From: Bacillus sp. FJAT-47783
GTDB taxonomy: Bacteria > Bacillota > Bacilli > Bacillales > Aeribacillaceae
Assembly (NCBI RefSeq): GCF_022808615.1
Contig: NZ_JAKZKS010000004.1
Span: 89,163-153,162, forward strand
DNA: 64,000 bases
Direction of reading: 5' to 3'
Position 1 is the first letter of the stretch; the number at the start of each line of letters is the position of its first letter. The notes under the pieces are model-generated. The model had not been told where the DNA came from, searched no databases, and saw only the letters and a program-made list of their open reading frames with translations. Positions 34,833 to 45,131 of the stretch are shown one piece after another. The translations under genes were made by a program, and so were the position numbers.

Positions 34833-35195
34833 TTGCGAGTTGTAACCGTTTCCCTTTTAACCGTTTTACTTTTAACGAGCTGCCAACATACAAATCAACA
34901 TACGATGCAAGAGCAATATGATGGTCGACATATTTTATTTTTTTCTGATGTACGCACAATTAATGAGGAAGCTGTATATTATGATGCCTTATTACAGCTT
35001 AAAAAAGACTATCCGAAAGAAATTGAAAATATGGTGGTTTTTCAAGCCGCGCAAACATCAGATGAGCCGTTTGACATCGACACCTATCCGTCGCTTCTAG
35101 TTGTAGAAAATAATCAAATTATCGTACATATCCAAGGTCGTGTCGAACAGAAAGAAACGATTGTAGAGGCTGTCCAAAATGTTTTATCACAATAA
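34833..35195 (+). CDS. Small lipoprotein with thioredoxin-like fold, unknown
   Basis: 120 residues from TTG 34833 (AGAGGTGG 6 bases upstream), alternatively 128 from ATG 34809. Lipobox at TVLLLTSC. The mature part has alternating strands and helices (ILFFSDVR, MVVFQAA, YPSLLVVENNQIIVHIQGRV) that resemble a thioredoxin-like domain including the cis-Pro-like YPSL, but no CxxC is present, so redox activity is unlikely. Ends in a terminator shared with rocD. Confidence 0.65.
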   Translation: MRVVTVSLLTVLLLTSCQHTNQHTMQEQYDGRHILFFSDVRTINEEAVYYDALLQLKKDYPKEIENMVVFQAAQTSDEPFDIDTYPSLLVVENNQIIVHIQGRVEQKETIVEAVQNVLSQ

Positions 35196-35235
35196 AAAGC
35201 TTCCAAAAATAACAATGTATTAATGGAAGCTTTTT
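35194..35235. terminator. Bidirectional terminator, lipoprotein / rocD
   Basis: AAAAAGCTTCCA pairs with TGGAAGCTTTTT around a loop of about 18. Confidence 0.85.
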
Positions 35236-35240
35236 ATTGA

Positions 35241-36443
35241 TTATACGCTTAATACTTTTTCAATACGCTCTATTGCCCATTCAAGATCTTCTTTTGAGAT
35301 GATAAGTGGTGGTGCAAAGCGAATAACGGTTTCGTGTGTTTCTTTACATAACAATCCTTCTTCTTTCAGCTTTTCACAATAAGGTCTAGCAGCTGTCGTT
35401 AATTCAACGCCGATAAACAACCCTCTACCTCTTACTTCTTTAATAATCGGATTTTGAATTTTTTTCAATCGTGTAATGAAATACTCTCCTAATTCATGAG
35501 CATGGTCTGGTAAATGTTCATCAAGTATAACATCTATTGCCGCGATGGATACGGCACATGCAAGCGGATTCCCTCCGAAAGTAGAACCGTGAGAGCCAGG
35601 GTTAAACACGCTTAAAACATCATGATTTGCTGCAACACAAGAAATCGGAAAGACTCCTCCACCTAACGCTTTACCTAAAATGTACATGTCCGGTACAACA
35701 TTTTCCCAGTCACATGCAAACATTTTTCCAGAACGTCCTAAACCAGCTTGAATCTCATCCGCAATGAATAAGACATTTTCTTTTTTACAAACTTCAGAAG
35801 CCTCTTTTAAAAATCCTGCCCTTGGAATATTAATTCCAGCTTCCCCTTGAATTGGCTCAATAAGGAAAGCGGCTGTATTTTCTGTGATCGCTTCTTTTAA
35901 GGCATCGATATCGCCATAAGGAATTAATTTAATGCCCGGTAGCATTGGACCGAATCCACGTTTATATTCTTCTTCTGAAGACAACGATACAGCCGTCATC
36001 GTTCTCCCGTGGAAGTTTCCAGTACAAGCAATAATTTCAGCACGATCTGTTTCAACACCTTTAACGTCGTAAGCCCATCTTCTCGCAGCTTTAACTGCTG
36101 TTTCCACCGCTTCGGCACCTGTATTCATCGGTAGCACCATATCTTTTTTCGTTAATTTTGCTACTTTTTCATACCAAGGCCCTAATTGGTCGTTATGAAA
36201 CGCACGTGATGTAAGCGTTATTTTATCTGCTTGATCCTTTAATGCTTGGATAATTTTCGGATGTCTATGACCTTGGTTTACTGCAGAATAGGCACTTAAC
36301 ATATCCATATATTTATTTCCTTCTGGGTCTTTTACCCATACACCTTCAGCTTCTGATATAACAATTGGAAGAGGATGATAGTTTTTTGCTCCAAATTTTT
36401 CTGTTTGTTCAATAATTTGTTTCGATTTTGGTAGTACTGTCAC
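35241..36443 (-). CDS. rocD: Ornithine aminotransferase RocD
   Basis: 400 residues from GTG 36443, chosen because AAGGAGG is 8 bases upstream; the upstream ATG lies inside the ribosome site. Class III aminotransferase: PLP Lys in [20 protein letters not shown], and TGNFHGRT. It converts ornithine and 2-oxoglutarate to glutamate semialdehyde and glutamate, a step of arginine catabolism. A sigma-54 promoter with RocR-like sites sits upstream, as in the B. subtilis roc system. Confidence 0.94.
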   Translation of the reverse strand: MTVLPKSKQIIEQTEKFGAKNYHPLPIVISEAEGVWVKDPEGNKYMDMLSAYSAVNQGHRHPKIIQALKDQADKITLTSRAFHNDQLGPWYEKVAKLTKKDMVLPMNTGAEAVETAVKAARRWAYDVKGVETDRAEIIACTGNFHGRTMTAVSLSSEEEYKRGFGPMLPGIKLIPYGDIDALKEAITENTAAFLIEPIQGEAGINIPRAGFLKEASEVCKKENVLFIADEIQAGLGRSGKMFACDWENVVPDMYILGKALGGGVFPISCVAANHDVLSVFNPGSHGSTFGGNPLACAVSIAAIDVILDEHLPDHAHELGEYFITRLKKIQNPIIKEVRGRGLFIGVELTTAARPYCEKLKEEGLLCKETHETVIRFAPPLIISKEDLEWAIERIEKVLSV

Positions 36444-36478
36444 AACAATAACCTCCTTCATAGTTCATTTATTATTCT

Positions 36479-36495
36479 TGCAAAAATCGTGCCAA
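36479..36495 (-). promoter_or_regulatory. Sigma-54 (SigL) promoter of rocD
   Basis: Minus strand TTGGCAC-GATTT-TTGCA, a perfect -24/-12 element with conserved GG and GC ten bases apart. It ends about 36 bases before the rocD start. Confidence 0.92.
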
Positions 36496-36556
36496 TCATC
36501 ACATCCTTTGTTTACCGTATTTCCCTGCTTTATTAAGCAAAATTTATTGGCAGGTA

Positions 36557-36619
36557 CGCAAAATAAATTTGCACTCATTTAAAAAAATATTTTGCACTCT
36601 TGCACAAAAAAAAGTGCAA
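36557..36619. promoter_or_regulatory. RocR-like upstream activating sites
   Basis: CGCAAAATAAATTTGCAC (36557-36574), a near-palindrome like the B. subtilis RocR sites TGCAAAATAATTTTGCA; a half site ATATTTTGCAC (36588-36598); and the palindrome TTGCAC ... GTGCAA (36600-36619). They lie 60-125 bases upstream of the sigma-54 promoter, where an enhancer-binding protein would act. Confidence 0.75.
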
Positions 36620-36635
36620 ACACCTTGCTTACCCA

Positions 36636-36720
36636 CGGGCCAAAATGTTCTTCATCAATATTGGCGCGACTATTGCTTTTCTTGAATGAGCTTTCGCTAG
36701 ACAAAGCTCCATTCATTGTA
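36636..36720 (+). repeat. Dispersed intergenic repeat, family A, copy 4 (tail module)
   Basis: Carries GAGCTTTCGCTAGACAAAGC and TCCATTCATT, related to the tails of copies 1 and 2 (GCTTTC..TGGACA.CGAA.ACTCCATTAACC). The leading module is not convincing. Confidence 0.45.
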
Positions 36721-36767
36721 TTTTAACGCTTTTATAAATTTAAACTATTTGAAACAATAAATAGAAA

Positions 36768-36795
36768 AAAACCCTCGAGTTTTCGAGGGTTTTTT
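36768..36795 (-). terminator. Terminator of the pdhABCD operon
   Basis: AACCCTCGA / TCGAGGGTT with a short loop (GTTT) and T-runs on both sides, just after the pdhD stop. Confidence 0.9.
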
Positions 36796-36800
36796 GTTTA

Positions 36801-38210
36801 TTACTTTACGATATGAATTGGTGTGCCAATTGCCACTTCTGCAGCTTCCATTGAAATCTCACCTAATGTTGGATGAGCATGGATTGTTAAGGCAATATCT
36901 TCTGCTGTCATACCTGCTTCAATCGCAAGACCAAGCTCAGCAATCATATCAGATGCGTTTGGACCCGCAATTTGTGCACCGATAACAAGACCATCTTCTT
37001 TACGTGTTACAAGCTTCATAAAGCCGTCAGATGCGCTTAAAGATAGGGCACGACCATTTGCTGCAAATGGGAATTTAGCTGCAATAGCGTCAATACCTTC
37101 TTCTTTCGCCTGTTGTTCCGTATAGCCAACAGAAGCAAGTTCTGGTTCTGAGAATACAACCGCTGGAATTGCTGTGTAATCAATTTCTGCTGGCTGGTTA
37201 GCAATCGCTTCTGCAGCAATTTTCGCTTCGTAGGAAGCTTTGTGAGCAAGCGCAGGACCTTCCACAACGTCACCGATTGCATAAATATTTGGAACGCTCG
37301 TACGGCATTGATTGTCGATTTTAATTAAACCGCGATCTGTCAACTCAACACCAACTTGCTCAAGTCCTAACTCATCAGAGTTTGGACGACGACCAACTGT
37401 AACAAGCACGTAGTCTGCTTCAACTGTTTTCTCTTCACCTTTTACTTCAAACGTAACTTTTACACCGTCTTTCGTTTCTTCCACACCTTTTGCCATTGCT
37501 TTTGTATGGATTTCAACACCTTTTTTCTTTAAGTTACGTTTAACAAGTGCTGTCATTTGCTTTTCGAAACCTGGAATGATTTCGTCAGCACCTTCAACGA
37601 TGACAACTTCAGTTCCAAAGTTCGCATAAGCTGTTCCAAGCTCTACACCGATAACTCCGCCACCGATTACAACAAGTTTCTTCGGTACTTCTTTTAAGTT
37701 CAGTGCCCCTGTAGAATCAATGACGCGATCAGAGAATTTAAACGTAGGAATTTCAATTGGTCGAGATCCTGTTGCGATAATCGCATTGTTAAACTTATAC
37801 GTTTGTGCGGAGTTTTCGTCCATTACGCGAATAGTATTCGCATCAACGAAATAAGCTTCCCCTTTTACAATTTCTACTTTGTTGCCTTTTAGTAAGCCTT
37901 GAACGCCGCCCGTTAATTTTTTGACAATGCTTTCTTTCCACTCTTGAACTTTTGTGAAATCAAACGTAACGTTTTCCGCTTTAATTCCCATGTGATCAGA
38001 ATGTTTTACCTCTTCAAAGCGGTGACCCGCATTGATTAATGCTTTGGACGGAATACAACCAACATTTAAGCAAACGCCGCCTACATTTCCTTTTTCTACG
38101 ATTGTAACTTTTTGACCTAATTGCGCTGCGCGGATTGCTGCAACGTAGCCACCAGGGCCAGCACCTATGACTATTGTATCTGTTTCAATTGGGAAATCTC
38201 CTACTACCAT
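36801..38210 (-). CDS. pdhD: Dihydrolipoyl dehydrogenase (E3)
   Basis: 469 residues. N-terminal FAD-binding [17 protein letters not shown], redox disulfide [16 protein letters not shown]-binding [17 protein letters not shown], and the catalytic His/Glu pair in HAHPTLGE at the C-terminus. It reoxidises lipoamide on the E2 core with NAD+. It starts three bases after the pdhC stop and is the last gene of the operon. Confidence 0.97.
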   Translation of the reverse strand: MVVGDFPIETDTIVIGAGPGGYVAAIRAAQLGQKVTIVEKGNVGGVCLNVGCIPSKALINAGHRFEEVKHSDHMGIKAENVTFDFTKVQEWKESIVKKLTGGVQGLLKGNKVEIVKGEAYFVDANTIRVMDENSAQTYKFNNAIIATGSRPIEIPTFKFSDRVIDSTGALNLKEVPKKLVVIGGGVIGVELGTAYANFGTEVVIVEGADEIIPGFEKQMTALVKRNLKKKGVEIHTKAMAKGVEETKDGVKVTFEVKGEEKTVEADYVLVTVGRRPNSDELGLEQVGVELTDRGLIKIDNQCRTSVPNIYAIGDVVEGPALAHKASYEAKIAAEAIANQPAEIDYTAIPAVVFSEPELASVGYTEQQAKEEGIDAIAAKFPFAANGRALSLSASDGFMKLVTRKEDGLVIGAQIAGPNASDMIAELGLAIEAGMTAEDIALTIHAHPTLGEISMEAAEVAIGTPIHIVK

Positions 38211-38213
38211 TGA

Positions 38214-39503
38214 TTACGCCTCCATTAATAATAATTGTGGGTCGTTAAGCAAACGCTTAATATGGTTAAGCGCATTTTGTGCAGTTGCACCGTCGATCAT
38301 ACGGTGGTCGAAGCTTAAAGATAAAGCAAGAACTGGTGCAGCAACAATTTCTCCATCTTTTACAACTGCTTTTTCTTGGATGCGACCGATACCTAAAATC
38401 GCAACTTCTGGATGGTTGATAACTGGTGTAAACCATTGACCGCCAGCAGAGCCGATATTTGTAATTGTGCAAGAAGCACCTTTCATTTCGGCTGGAGCAA
38501 GTTTACCATCGCGTGCCTTCACCGCTAATTCGTTAATTTCGTCTGAAATGCTGAAAATCGACTTGCGATCAGCATGTTTAACAACTGGCACGAGCAATCC
38601 TTTATCTGTATCAGCTGCAATACCGATATTGTAGTAATGCTTTTGAATCACTTCATCTGTATTATCATCAATTGAAGTGTTGAGTGCAGGGTACTTCTTC
38701 AATGCTGAAGTTAAAGCTTTCACTACATACGGTAAGTATGTAAGCTTAATACCTTGTTCAGCTGCAACCGCTTTGAACTTCTTACGATGAGCAACGAGCG
38801 CTGTTACATCGACCTCATCCATTAACGTAACGTGAGGGGCTGTATGCTTCGAGTTCACCATTGCTTTGGCAATTGCTTTACGGATACCGCTCATTTTCTC
38901 ACGTGTTTCTGGGAAGTCTCCTTCAAGCACAACTGGAGCTGCTTGTTTTGTTTCTTTTACCTCTTCTTTTGCCATTTCTTGCGCTGGTGCTTCTACTGCT
39001 TTTGCTTCAACAGCTTGACCACCGTTTAAGAATGCGTCAATATCCGACTTCATGATACGGCCATTTTTACCAGATCCAGAAACTTGGCGAATATCAACAC
39101 CTTTTTCACGTGCATATTTACGAACTGAAGGCATTGCGATGATTCGGCGGCTTGGATCTACGTTTACTTCTTCTTGTTCTTGTCCAGCTTTTATTTCCTC
39201 TTGAACCTCTTCTTGTTTTGGTTCATCAGCGTGATCATCGCCTTTAAATTGAAGGTTTTCATAGCCTGGTGCGTCAAATGTTACGATAACTTGACCGACA
39301 GTTGCAACTTCACCTTCGCTCACTTTTAATTCTAATACTTTTCCTTTAACAGGAGAAGGAATTTCTACTACAGCTTTGTCGTTTTGTACTTCTGCTAATA
39401 CATCATCTTCGTTAATTTCATCACCAGGTTTTACGAACCATTTTACGATTTCACCTTCATGAATTCCTTCACCGATATCTGGCAATTTAAATTCAAAAGC
39501 CAC
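38214..39503 (-). CDS. pdhC: Pyruvate dehydrogenase E2, dihydrolipoamide acetyltransferase
   Basis: 429 residues. One lipoyl domain (about 1-78, lipoylated Lys in [10 protein letters not shown]), a Glu/Pro/Gln-rich linker, the subunit-binding domain ([19 protein letters not shown], about 125-160), a second Ala/Glu-rich linker and the catalytic core with DHRMIDG near the C-terminus. Forms the 60-mer core of the complex. A single lipoyl domain is normal for Bacillus. It is preceded by a 115-base gap containing a strong hairpin. Confidence 0.97.
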   Translation of the reverse strand: MAFEFKLPDIGEGIHEGEIVKWFVKPGDEINEDDVLAEVQNDKAVVEIPSPVKGKVLELKVSEGEVATVGQVIVTFDAPGYENLQFKGDDHADEPKQEEVQEEIKAGQEQEEVNVDPSRRIIAMPSVRKYAREKGVDIRQVSGSGKNGRIMKSDIDAFLNGGQAVEAKAVEAPAQEMAKEEVKETKQAAPVVLEGDFPETREKMSGIRKAIAKAMVNSKHTAPHVTLMDEVDVTALVAHRKKFKAVAAEQGIKLTYLPYVVKALTSALKKYPALNTSIDDNTDEVIQKHYYNIGIAADTDKGLLVPVVKHADRKSIFSISDEINELAVKARDGKLAPAEMKGASCTITNIGSAGGQWFTPVINHPEVAILGIGRIQEKAVVKDGEIVAAPVLALSLSFDHRMIDGATAQNALNHIKRLLNDPQLLLMEA

Positions 39504-39561
39504 GGATTTCGACCTCCTATAAAAAATGATTTATGTTTCGTTTGTCCTTACATATTCTTAA

Positions 39562-39593
39562 AGAAAGAAATCAGCAATATCTGATTTCTTTCT
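39562..39593 (-). terminator. Strong hairpin between pdhB and pdhC
   Basis: Perfect 13-bp stem AGAAAGAAATCAG / CTGATTTCTTTCT with a 6-base loop. It may attenuate transcription, or protect a processed pdhAB transcript and set E1:E2 stoichiometry. Confidence 0.7.
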
Positions 39594-39618
39594 CTTATGT
39601 TGATTTTTTATTTCTAGG

Positions 39619-40596
39619 TTAGAATGATAATACTTTTTTCGCTGTTTCTAATACATCTTTGTAATTAGGAAGCCATACGCTCTCTGCTGAAGAGAACGGA
39701 TAAACTGTATCAGGTGCAGCTACACGTAATACAGGAGCTTCTAAGCTTAGGATTGCACGATCGTTGATTTCAGCTACAACGTTCGCCGCAATTCCCGCTT
39801 GTTTTTGCGCCTCTTGTACAACAATGGCACGGTTTGTTTTCTCAACAGATGCAATGATTGTTTCGATATCTAATGGGCTTACTGTACGTAAGTCAATAAC
39901 TTCTGCAGACACGCCTTCTTTCTCAAGTTCTTCCGCTGCTTTTAAAGACTCATGTACCATTGCACCGTAAGCGATAATGGAAATGTCTTTTCCTTCACGT
40001 TTTACGTCTGCTTTTCCGATTGGAATCGTGTATTCCTCTTCAGGAACTTCTTCACGGAATGAACGGTATAACTTCATATGCTCTAAGAAAATGACTGGGT
40101 CATTATCACGAATCGCTGATATTAAAAGACCTTTTGCATCGTATGGTGTAGAAGGAATGACAACTTTTAATCCAGGCTGTTGTGCCATTAAACCTTCTAA
40201 GCTATCAGCGTGAAGTTCTGGCGTATGTACGCCGCCACCAAACGGTGAGCGAATCGTAACAGGAGAAGTCCAACGACCACCAGAACGGTAACGCATACGG
40301 GCCATTTGACCAGAAATGGAATCCATCACCTCATATACAAATCCGAAGAATTGGATTTCTGCAACCGGACGGAAGCCTTGTAAACCAAGACCTAAAGCTA
40401 GTCCACCAATACCGGATTCAGCTAATGGTGTATCGAAAACGCGGTCTTCACCAAATTCCTTGTGTAAACCTTCCGTTGCACGGAATACTCCGCCGTTTAC
40501 ACCAACGTCTTCACCGAACACTAATACGTTTTCGTCATTTTTCAACTCCGTACGTAACGCATCAGTGATTGCTTGAATCATAGTCATTTGCGCCAT
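39619..40596 (-). CDS. pdhB: Pyruvate dehydrogenase E1 beta subunit
   Basis: 325 residues, normal for E1-beta. The ThDP-site glutamate is in [19 protein letters not shown]; transketolase-fold segments [19 protein letters not shown] and [19 protein letters not shown] follow, and the C-terminal domain ends [11 protein letters not shown]. Pairs with PdhA to decarboxylate pyruvate and acetylate E2. ATG 40596 follows the pdhA stop by three bases. Confidence 0.97.
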   Translation of the reverse strand: MAQMTMIQAITDALRTELKNDENVLVFGEDVGVNGGVFRATEGLHKEFGEDRVFDTPLAESGIGGLALGLGLQGFRPVAEIQFFGFVYEVMDSISGQMARMRYRSGGRWTSPVTIRSPFGGGVHTPELHADSLEGLMAQQPGLKVVIPSTPYDAKGLLISAIRDNDPVIFLEHMKLYRSFREEVPEEEYTIPIGKADVKREGKDISIIAYGAMVHESLKAAEELEKEGVSAEVIDLRTVSPLDIETIIASVEKTNRAIVVQEAQKQAGIAANVVAEINDRAILSLEAPVLRVAAPDTVYPFSSAESVWLPNYKDVLETAKKVLSF

Positions 40597-40599
40597 GGC

Positions 40600-42166
<1,567 letters not shown>

Positions 42167-42817
42167 TCAATTCGTGTCATCGGTTAATTCCGCTTCCTTA
42201 TAAAATTTTTCTTTTTGATCATTGTATGATTTCGTATAATCATTAAACGACTTATTTTCTTCCATCACTTTTTTATACTCTTCATTGATTTTGTCAATAT
42301 GTGTTTGAAGTTCCTCTAACGTCAACTCTTTATTTTGAAACATTTCATATAATTCTTTATCCAATGATAAAGCCTGTTTATAATGAGCATACAGCGTTTC
42401 GTATGTTTCATATCGGTTTGACATTACTTCTATAAGTTGTTCTGCACGCTCTTTTAATTTTTCGTCTTTAATCTTCTCCACTTCGCTTTTAGCCTTGGCG
42501 AATTCTTCTTTTGATTTTTTTATACTGTCATATTCCTCTTGAATTCGTTTTTCTCTTTCTTCAATCGTCGTCAAAGCTTCCTTACTTAACTTAACAATCT
42601 GATCGAAATCTTCCATGTTTAAGGCGATGATTTGTTTATATAGCTCCTGTTCCTTCTTTTCTAATTCCGCAATCGATTTTTGTTGTTCCTTAAATGAATT
42701 TTCAAGTGTTGCGACCTTTTCAAGAATCGAATAAACATTTTCTTCTGGCTTATTCCCTACACATCCACCGAGCAATATGATGGCCATGATGAATAATAAC
42801 GGAATGTTCCTCTTCAT
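42167..42817 (-). CDS. ykyA: YkyA family coiled-coil lipoprotein
   Basis: 216 residues from ATG 42817 (AAAGGGGGA 6 bases upstream; the longer frame lacks support). Signal peptide MKRNIPLLFIMAIILLGGC puts the lipid on Cys19. Nearly all the rest is highly charged coiled coil (Glu/Lys-rich heptads, about 30-205). Fits the YkyA putative cell-wall-binding lipoprotein family; B. subtilis ykyA lies between the pdh operon and defB, as here. Role unknown, probably envelope-related. Confidence 0.88.
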   Translation of the reverse strand: MKRNIPLLFIMAIILLGGCVGNKPEENVYSILEKVATLENSFKEQQKSIAELEKKEQELYKQIIALNMEDFDQIVKLSKEALTTIEEREKRIQEEYDSIKKSKEEFAKAKSEVEKIKDEKLKERAEQLIEVMSNRYETYETLYAHYKQALSLDKELYEMFQNKELTLEELQTHIDKINEEYKKVMEENKSFNDYTKSYNDQKEKFYKEAELTDDTN

Positions 42818-43034
42818 TTCATATCCCCCTTTATGTAAACAACCCATTTCTACTATATCTATTTCTATACGACCTGACAACGTTTTACAGCTTGTCAGTG
42901 TTTCATTTTATGAGGGCAAAATAGAAAAAATGACCTGCTCAGGCGAATGACTATAGAAGAAAATTATTTGCTTATAAATCATTCATACCATTATAATTTG
43001 TCATATGAATGTTATTTTTAGGAGTGGAGAAAAT

Positions 43035-43589
43035 ATGATTACGATGAAAGATATTATTCGTGAAGGTCATCCAACACTTCGCCAAGTGGCAAAGGAAGTA
43101 CCAATTCCGGCAACTGATGAAGATAAACAAACACTTAAGCGGATGATCGAATACGTAATCAATAGTCAAAACGAAGAAATGGTTGAAAAATACGGATTAA
43201 GACCAGGAATCGGGCTTGCTGCACCGCAAATAAATGTCTCGAAACGAATGATTGCCATTCATGTGGAAGATGAAAAAGGAAAGCAACATACATACGCTTT
43301 AATGAATCCAAAAATTGTCAGTCATTCCGTTGAAAAAAGTTATTTAACAAGCGGTGAAGGGTGCTTATCTGTCGATCGTTCTGTACCTGGATATGTTCCT
43401 CGTTATGCCCGCATTCGAGTAAAGGCTGTTGATATCGATGGAAATGATGTTGATATACGATTGAAAGGATTGCTATCAATTGTATTCCAGCACGAAATCG
43501 ATCACTTAAATGGAATTATGTTCTACGATCATATCGATCAAAAAAATCCATTCAAAGAACCTGAAAACGCTATTCCGATTGAAAGGTAA
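43035..43589 (+). CDS. defB: Peptide deformylase (DefB)
   Basis: 184 residues from ATG 43035 (TTAGGAGTGG 8 bases upstream; the frame upstream is non-coding). All three family motifs: [16 protein letters not shown] (metal Cys) and QHEIDHLNG (two metal His and catalytic Glu). Removes the formyl group from nascent peptides. Insert length fits type 2 (Bacillus/Staphylococcus) deformylases. Flanked by ykyA and ykrA, as in B. subtilis (ykrB). Confidence 0.96.
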   Translation: MITMKDIIREGHPTLRQVAKEVPIPATDEDKQTLKRMIEYVINSQNEEMVEKYGLRPGIGLAAPQINVSKRMIAIHVEDEKGKQHTYALMNPKIVSHSVEKSYLTSGEGCLSVDRSVPGYVPRYARIRVKAVDIDGNDVDIRLKGLLSIVFQHEIDHLNGIMFYDHIDQKNPFKEPENAIPIER

Positions 43590-43592
43590 TGG

Positions 43593-43630
43593 AAAAGCTG
43601 GGTACCGATAATTTCGGCTGCCCAGCTTTT
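43593..43630. terminator. Bidirectional terminator, defB / ykrA
   Basis: AAAGCTGGGTA / TGCCCAGCTTT with an inner CCGA/TCGG pairing; T-run on the plus side. Confidence 0.83.
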
Positions 43631-43639
43631 ATTCAATCG

Positions 43640-44410
43640 TTATAACAAATTCAATTCATAAACCGCGTGTTTAATTCCTTCTTCATCTACTGGTTTCGTT
43701 ACATAATCGGCTACTTCCTTCAAGCTTTGGACGGCATTGCCCATAGCGACACCGGTTCCGGCAAATTGTATCATTTCCATGTCATTTAATCCATCTCCAA
43801 AAGCCACAACATCTTCACGATTAAATTGAAGACGATCCATAATTTTTTTCATTCCTTCTGCTTTGGAGCCACCCAGTGGTAAGATGTCTGTTGAAAATTT
43901 ATGCCATCTAATGAAACGAAGCTCTTCGTAATGGTTGTATAAAACTTCGTCCCCTTCTTCACAAAATAGAAGTGTTTGATATATGTTTTTTTCGTTAAAA
44001 TATTGAGGATGAAAACCTGGGTGATCAAATTTTAATGAGCCCATGCTTTCATGGATAAATGGATGGTCTTCGACACTTGACTTCATATCCTCTTCACTCA
44101 TAAAAACGAGCGGATGATTTGATTCATGCGCATACTCTAACAGCTTTTTTAATGTATCGATTTTTAGTGGATTTTCATACACGACATCATCTTTGAAAAC
44201 GACGTATTGCCCATTAAAACTGACAAATGAATCAATAAGTAGCTCTTCTCGTAACTGTTTAAACATAAAAGGAGCTCGGCCAGTCGCGATGGCTACATAG
44301 TGCCCTTTTTCTTTTAATTGTTGAATCGTTTCTTTCGTTGAAATGGGTAATTCTTTGTCAGAGTCTAATAACGTCCCATCTATATCGAAAAAAATTAATT
44401 TTTTTGTCAT
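43640..44410 (-). CDS. ykrA: HAD-superfamily Cof-type phosphatase (YkrA)
   Basis: 256 residues from ATG 44410 (AGAGGGG 6 bases upstream). HAD motif I FFDIDGTLLDS (nucleophile Asp), motif II ATGR, motif III Lys in GGSKAEGMKK and motif IV AFGDGLNDMEMI. The C2 cap marks the Cof/sugar-phosphate phosphatase group. Substrate unknown; likely a phosphosugar or flavin-type phosphate. Next to defB as ykrA in B. subtilis. Confidence 0.92.
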   Translation of the reverse strand: MTKKLIFFDIDGTLLDSDKELPISTKETIQQLKEKGHYVAIATGRAPFMFKQLREELLIDSFVSFNGQYVVFKDDVVYENPLKIDTLKKLLEYAHESNHPLVFMSEEDMKSSVEDHPFIHESMGSLKFDHPGFHPQYFNEKNIYQTLLFCEEGDEVLYNHYEELRFIRWHKFSTDILPLGGSKAEGMKKIMDRLQFNREDVVAFGDGLNDMEMIQFAGTGVAMGNAVQSLKEVADYVTKPVDEEGIKHAVYELNLL

Positions 44411-44703
44411 ATGTAACCCCTCTTTTTTGAATTCTTTCATTTAAATGAAACCATACTCATCTTAACGAATTTTAATTTTTAACACAATCAATTCCTTATG
44501 GATTTACACTATTTTAAAAAAATGAGATTTGAATGAATAAATAGCTCAACGTCCAAAAACCATCATGGTGAATTTTCCCATCTGCACTTATGTAAATTAA
44601 GGGACAAAAACACATATAATAGAAGTAAAGAAGCCAAAAGAAAATGTCCTTACCATTTTTCATAAGCCCATATCATTGAAATCATTTTAAGGGGGGATGA
44701 AAT
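44411..44703. other. Gap before the 23-codon gene
   Basis: AT-rich with a likely -10 TATAAT at 44615-44620 that could drive the mini-gene; its leader would then be about 80 nt. Nothing else seen. Confidence 0.4.
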
Positions 44704-44775
44704 ATGCTGAAAAAATTAAAGAAGAAACTGCAAAAAGAATGGAAACATGTTTTACGAAGAAAATTAATTGCGTAA
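44704..44775 (+). CDS. 23-residue basic peptide, independent mini-gene
   Basis: ATG 44704 with a very strong AAGGGGGGATG site 4-8 bases upstream. The product starts MLKKLKKKLQKEW and ends KHVLRRKLIA: an amphipathic, strongly basic helix with no acidic residue but one Glu. A perfect terminator begins directly after the stop codon. This is a complete small expression unit. It sits upstream of rpoY-rnjA. No named family; may bind RNA or membranes. Confidence 0.6.
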   Translation: MLKKLKKKLQKEWKHVLRRKLIA

Positions 44776-44776
44776 G

Positions 44777-44808
44777 GAACTGGGCTTTTGCTCAGTTCTT
44801 TTTTTTAG
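44777..44808 (+). terminator. Terminator of the 23-codon gene
   Basis: GGAACTGGGC / GCTCAGTTC with loop TTTT and a run of eight T. Confidence 0.9.
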
Positions 44809-44915
44809 CAGGATAAAGAGCTGTTTTCCTTACATTCGCTTTTCTTTATGTACAATTTCGCATATAATAATAAAAGCGAGTGAAACAAACGGAAGTTAAG
44901 GAGAGATTTGGAAAA

Positions 44916-45125
44916 ATGATGTTTAAAGTATTCTATCAAGAAATTGCACAAGAACCACCTGTTCGGGAAAGAACGAAATCGATTTTTGTTGAGGCAGAAT
45001 CAGAAGGTGAAGTTCGGGCTAAATTAAAAGATCATGGATATAACATCGAATTTATTCAAAACGTAAACGATGTTTTCCTCGAATACGAAAAACAAAGCGA
45101 AAACTTTAAAGTATTGGAGATTTGA
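44916..45125 (+). CDS. rpoY: RNA polymerase epsilon subunit (RpoY, YkzG)
   Basis: 69 residues from ATG 44916 (AAGGAGAG 10 bases upstream; a second ATG follows). Begins [20 protein letters not shown], which is diagnostic for the epsilon subunit DUF1447. A small alpha/beta protein that binds RNA polymerase near the beta' jaw, with a phage Gp2-like fold. It precedes rnjA by 6 bases, the conserved operon. Confidence 0.95.
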   Translation: MMFKVFYQEIAQEPPVRERTKSIFVEAESEGEVRAKLKDHGYNIEFIQNVNDVFLEYEKQSENFKVLEI

Positions 45126-45131
45126 TGATTT

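Larger units (their letters stand above)
36444..36767. other. 324-base gap, pdhD to rocD
   Basis: Contains the rocD sigma-54 promoter, activator-like inverted repeats, and dispersed repeat family A tail module. No gene. Confidence 0.7.

Noticed and set aside
38245..38265. cre-like palindrome AAGCAAACGCTTAA within pdhC
   Set aside because: It lies inside the coding region near the end of a conserved gene and departs from the CcpA consensus; chance is likely.
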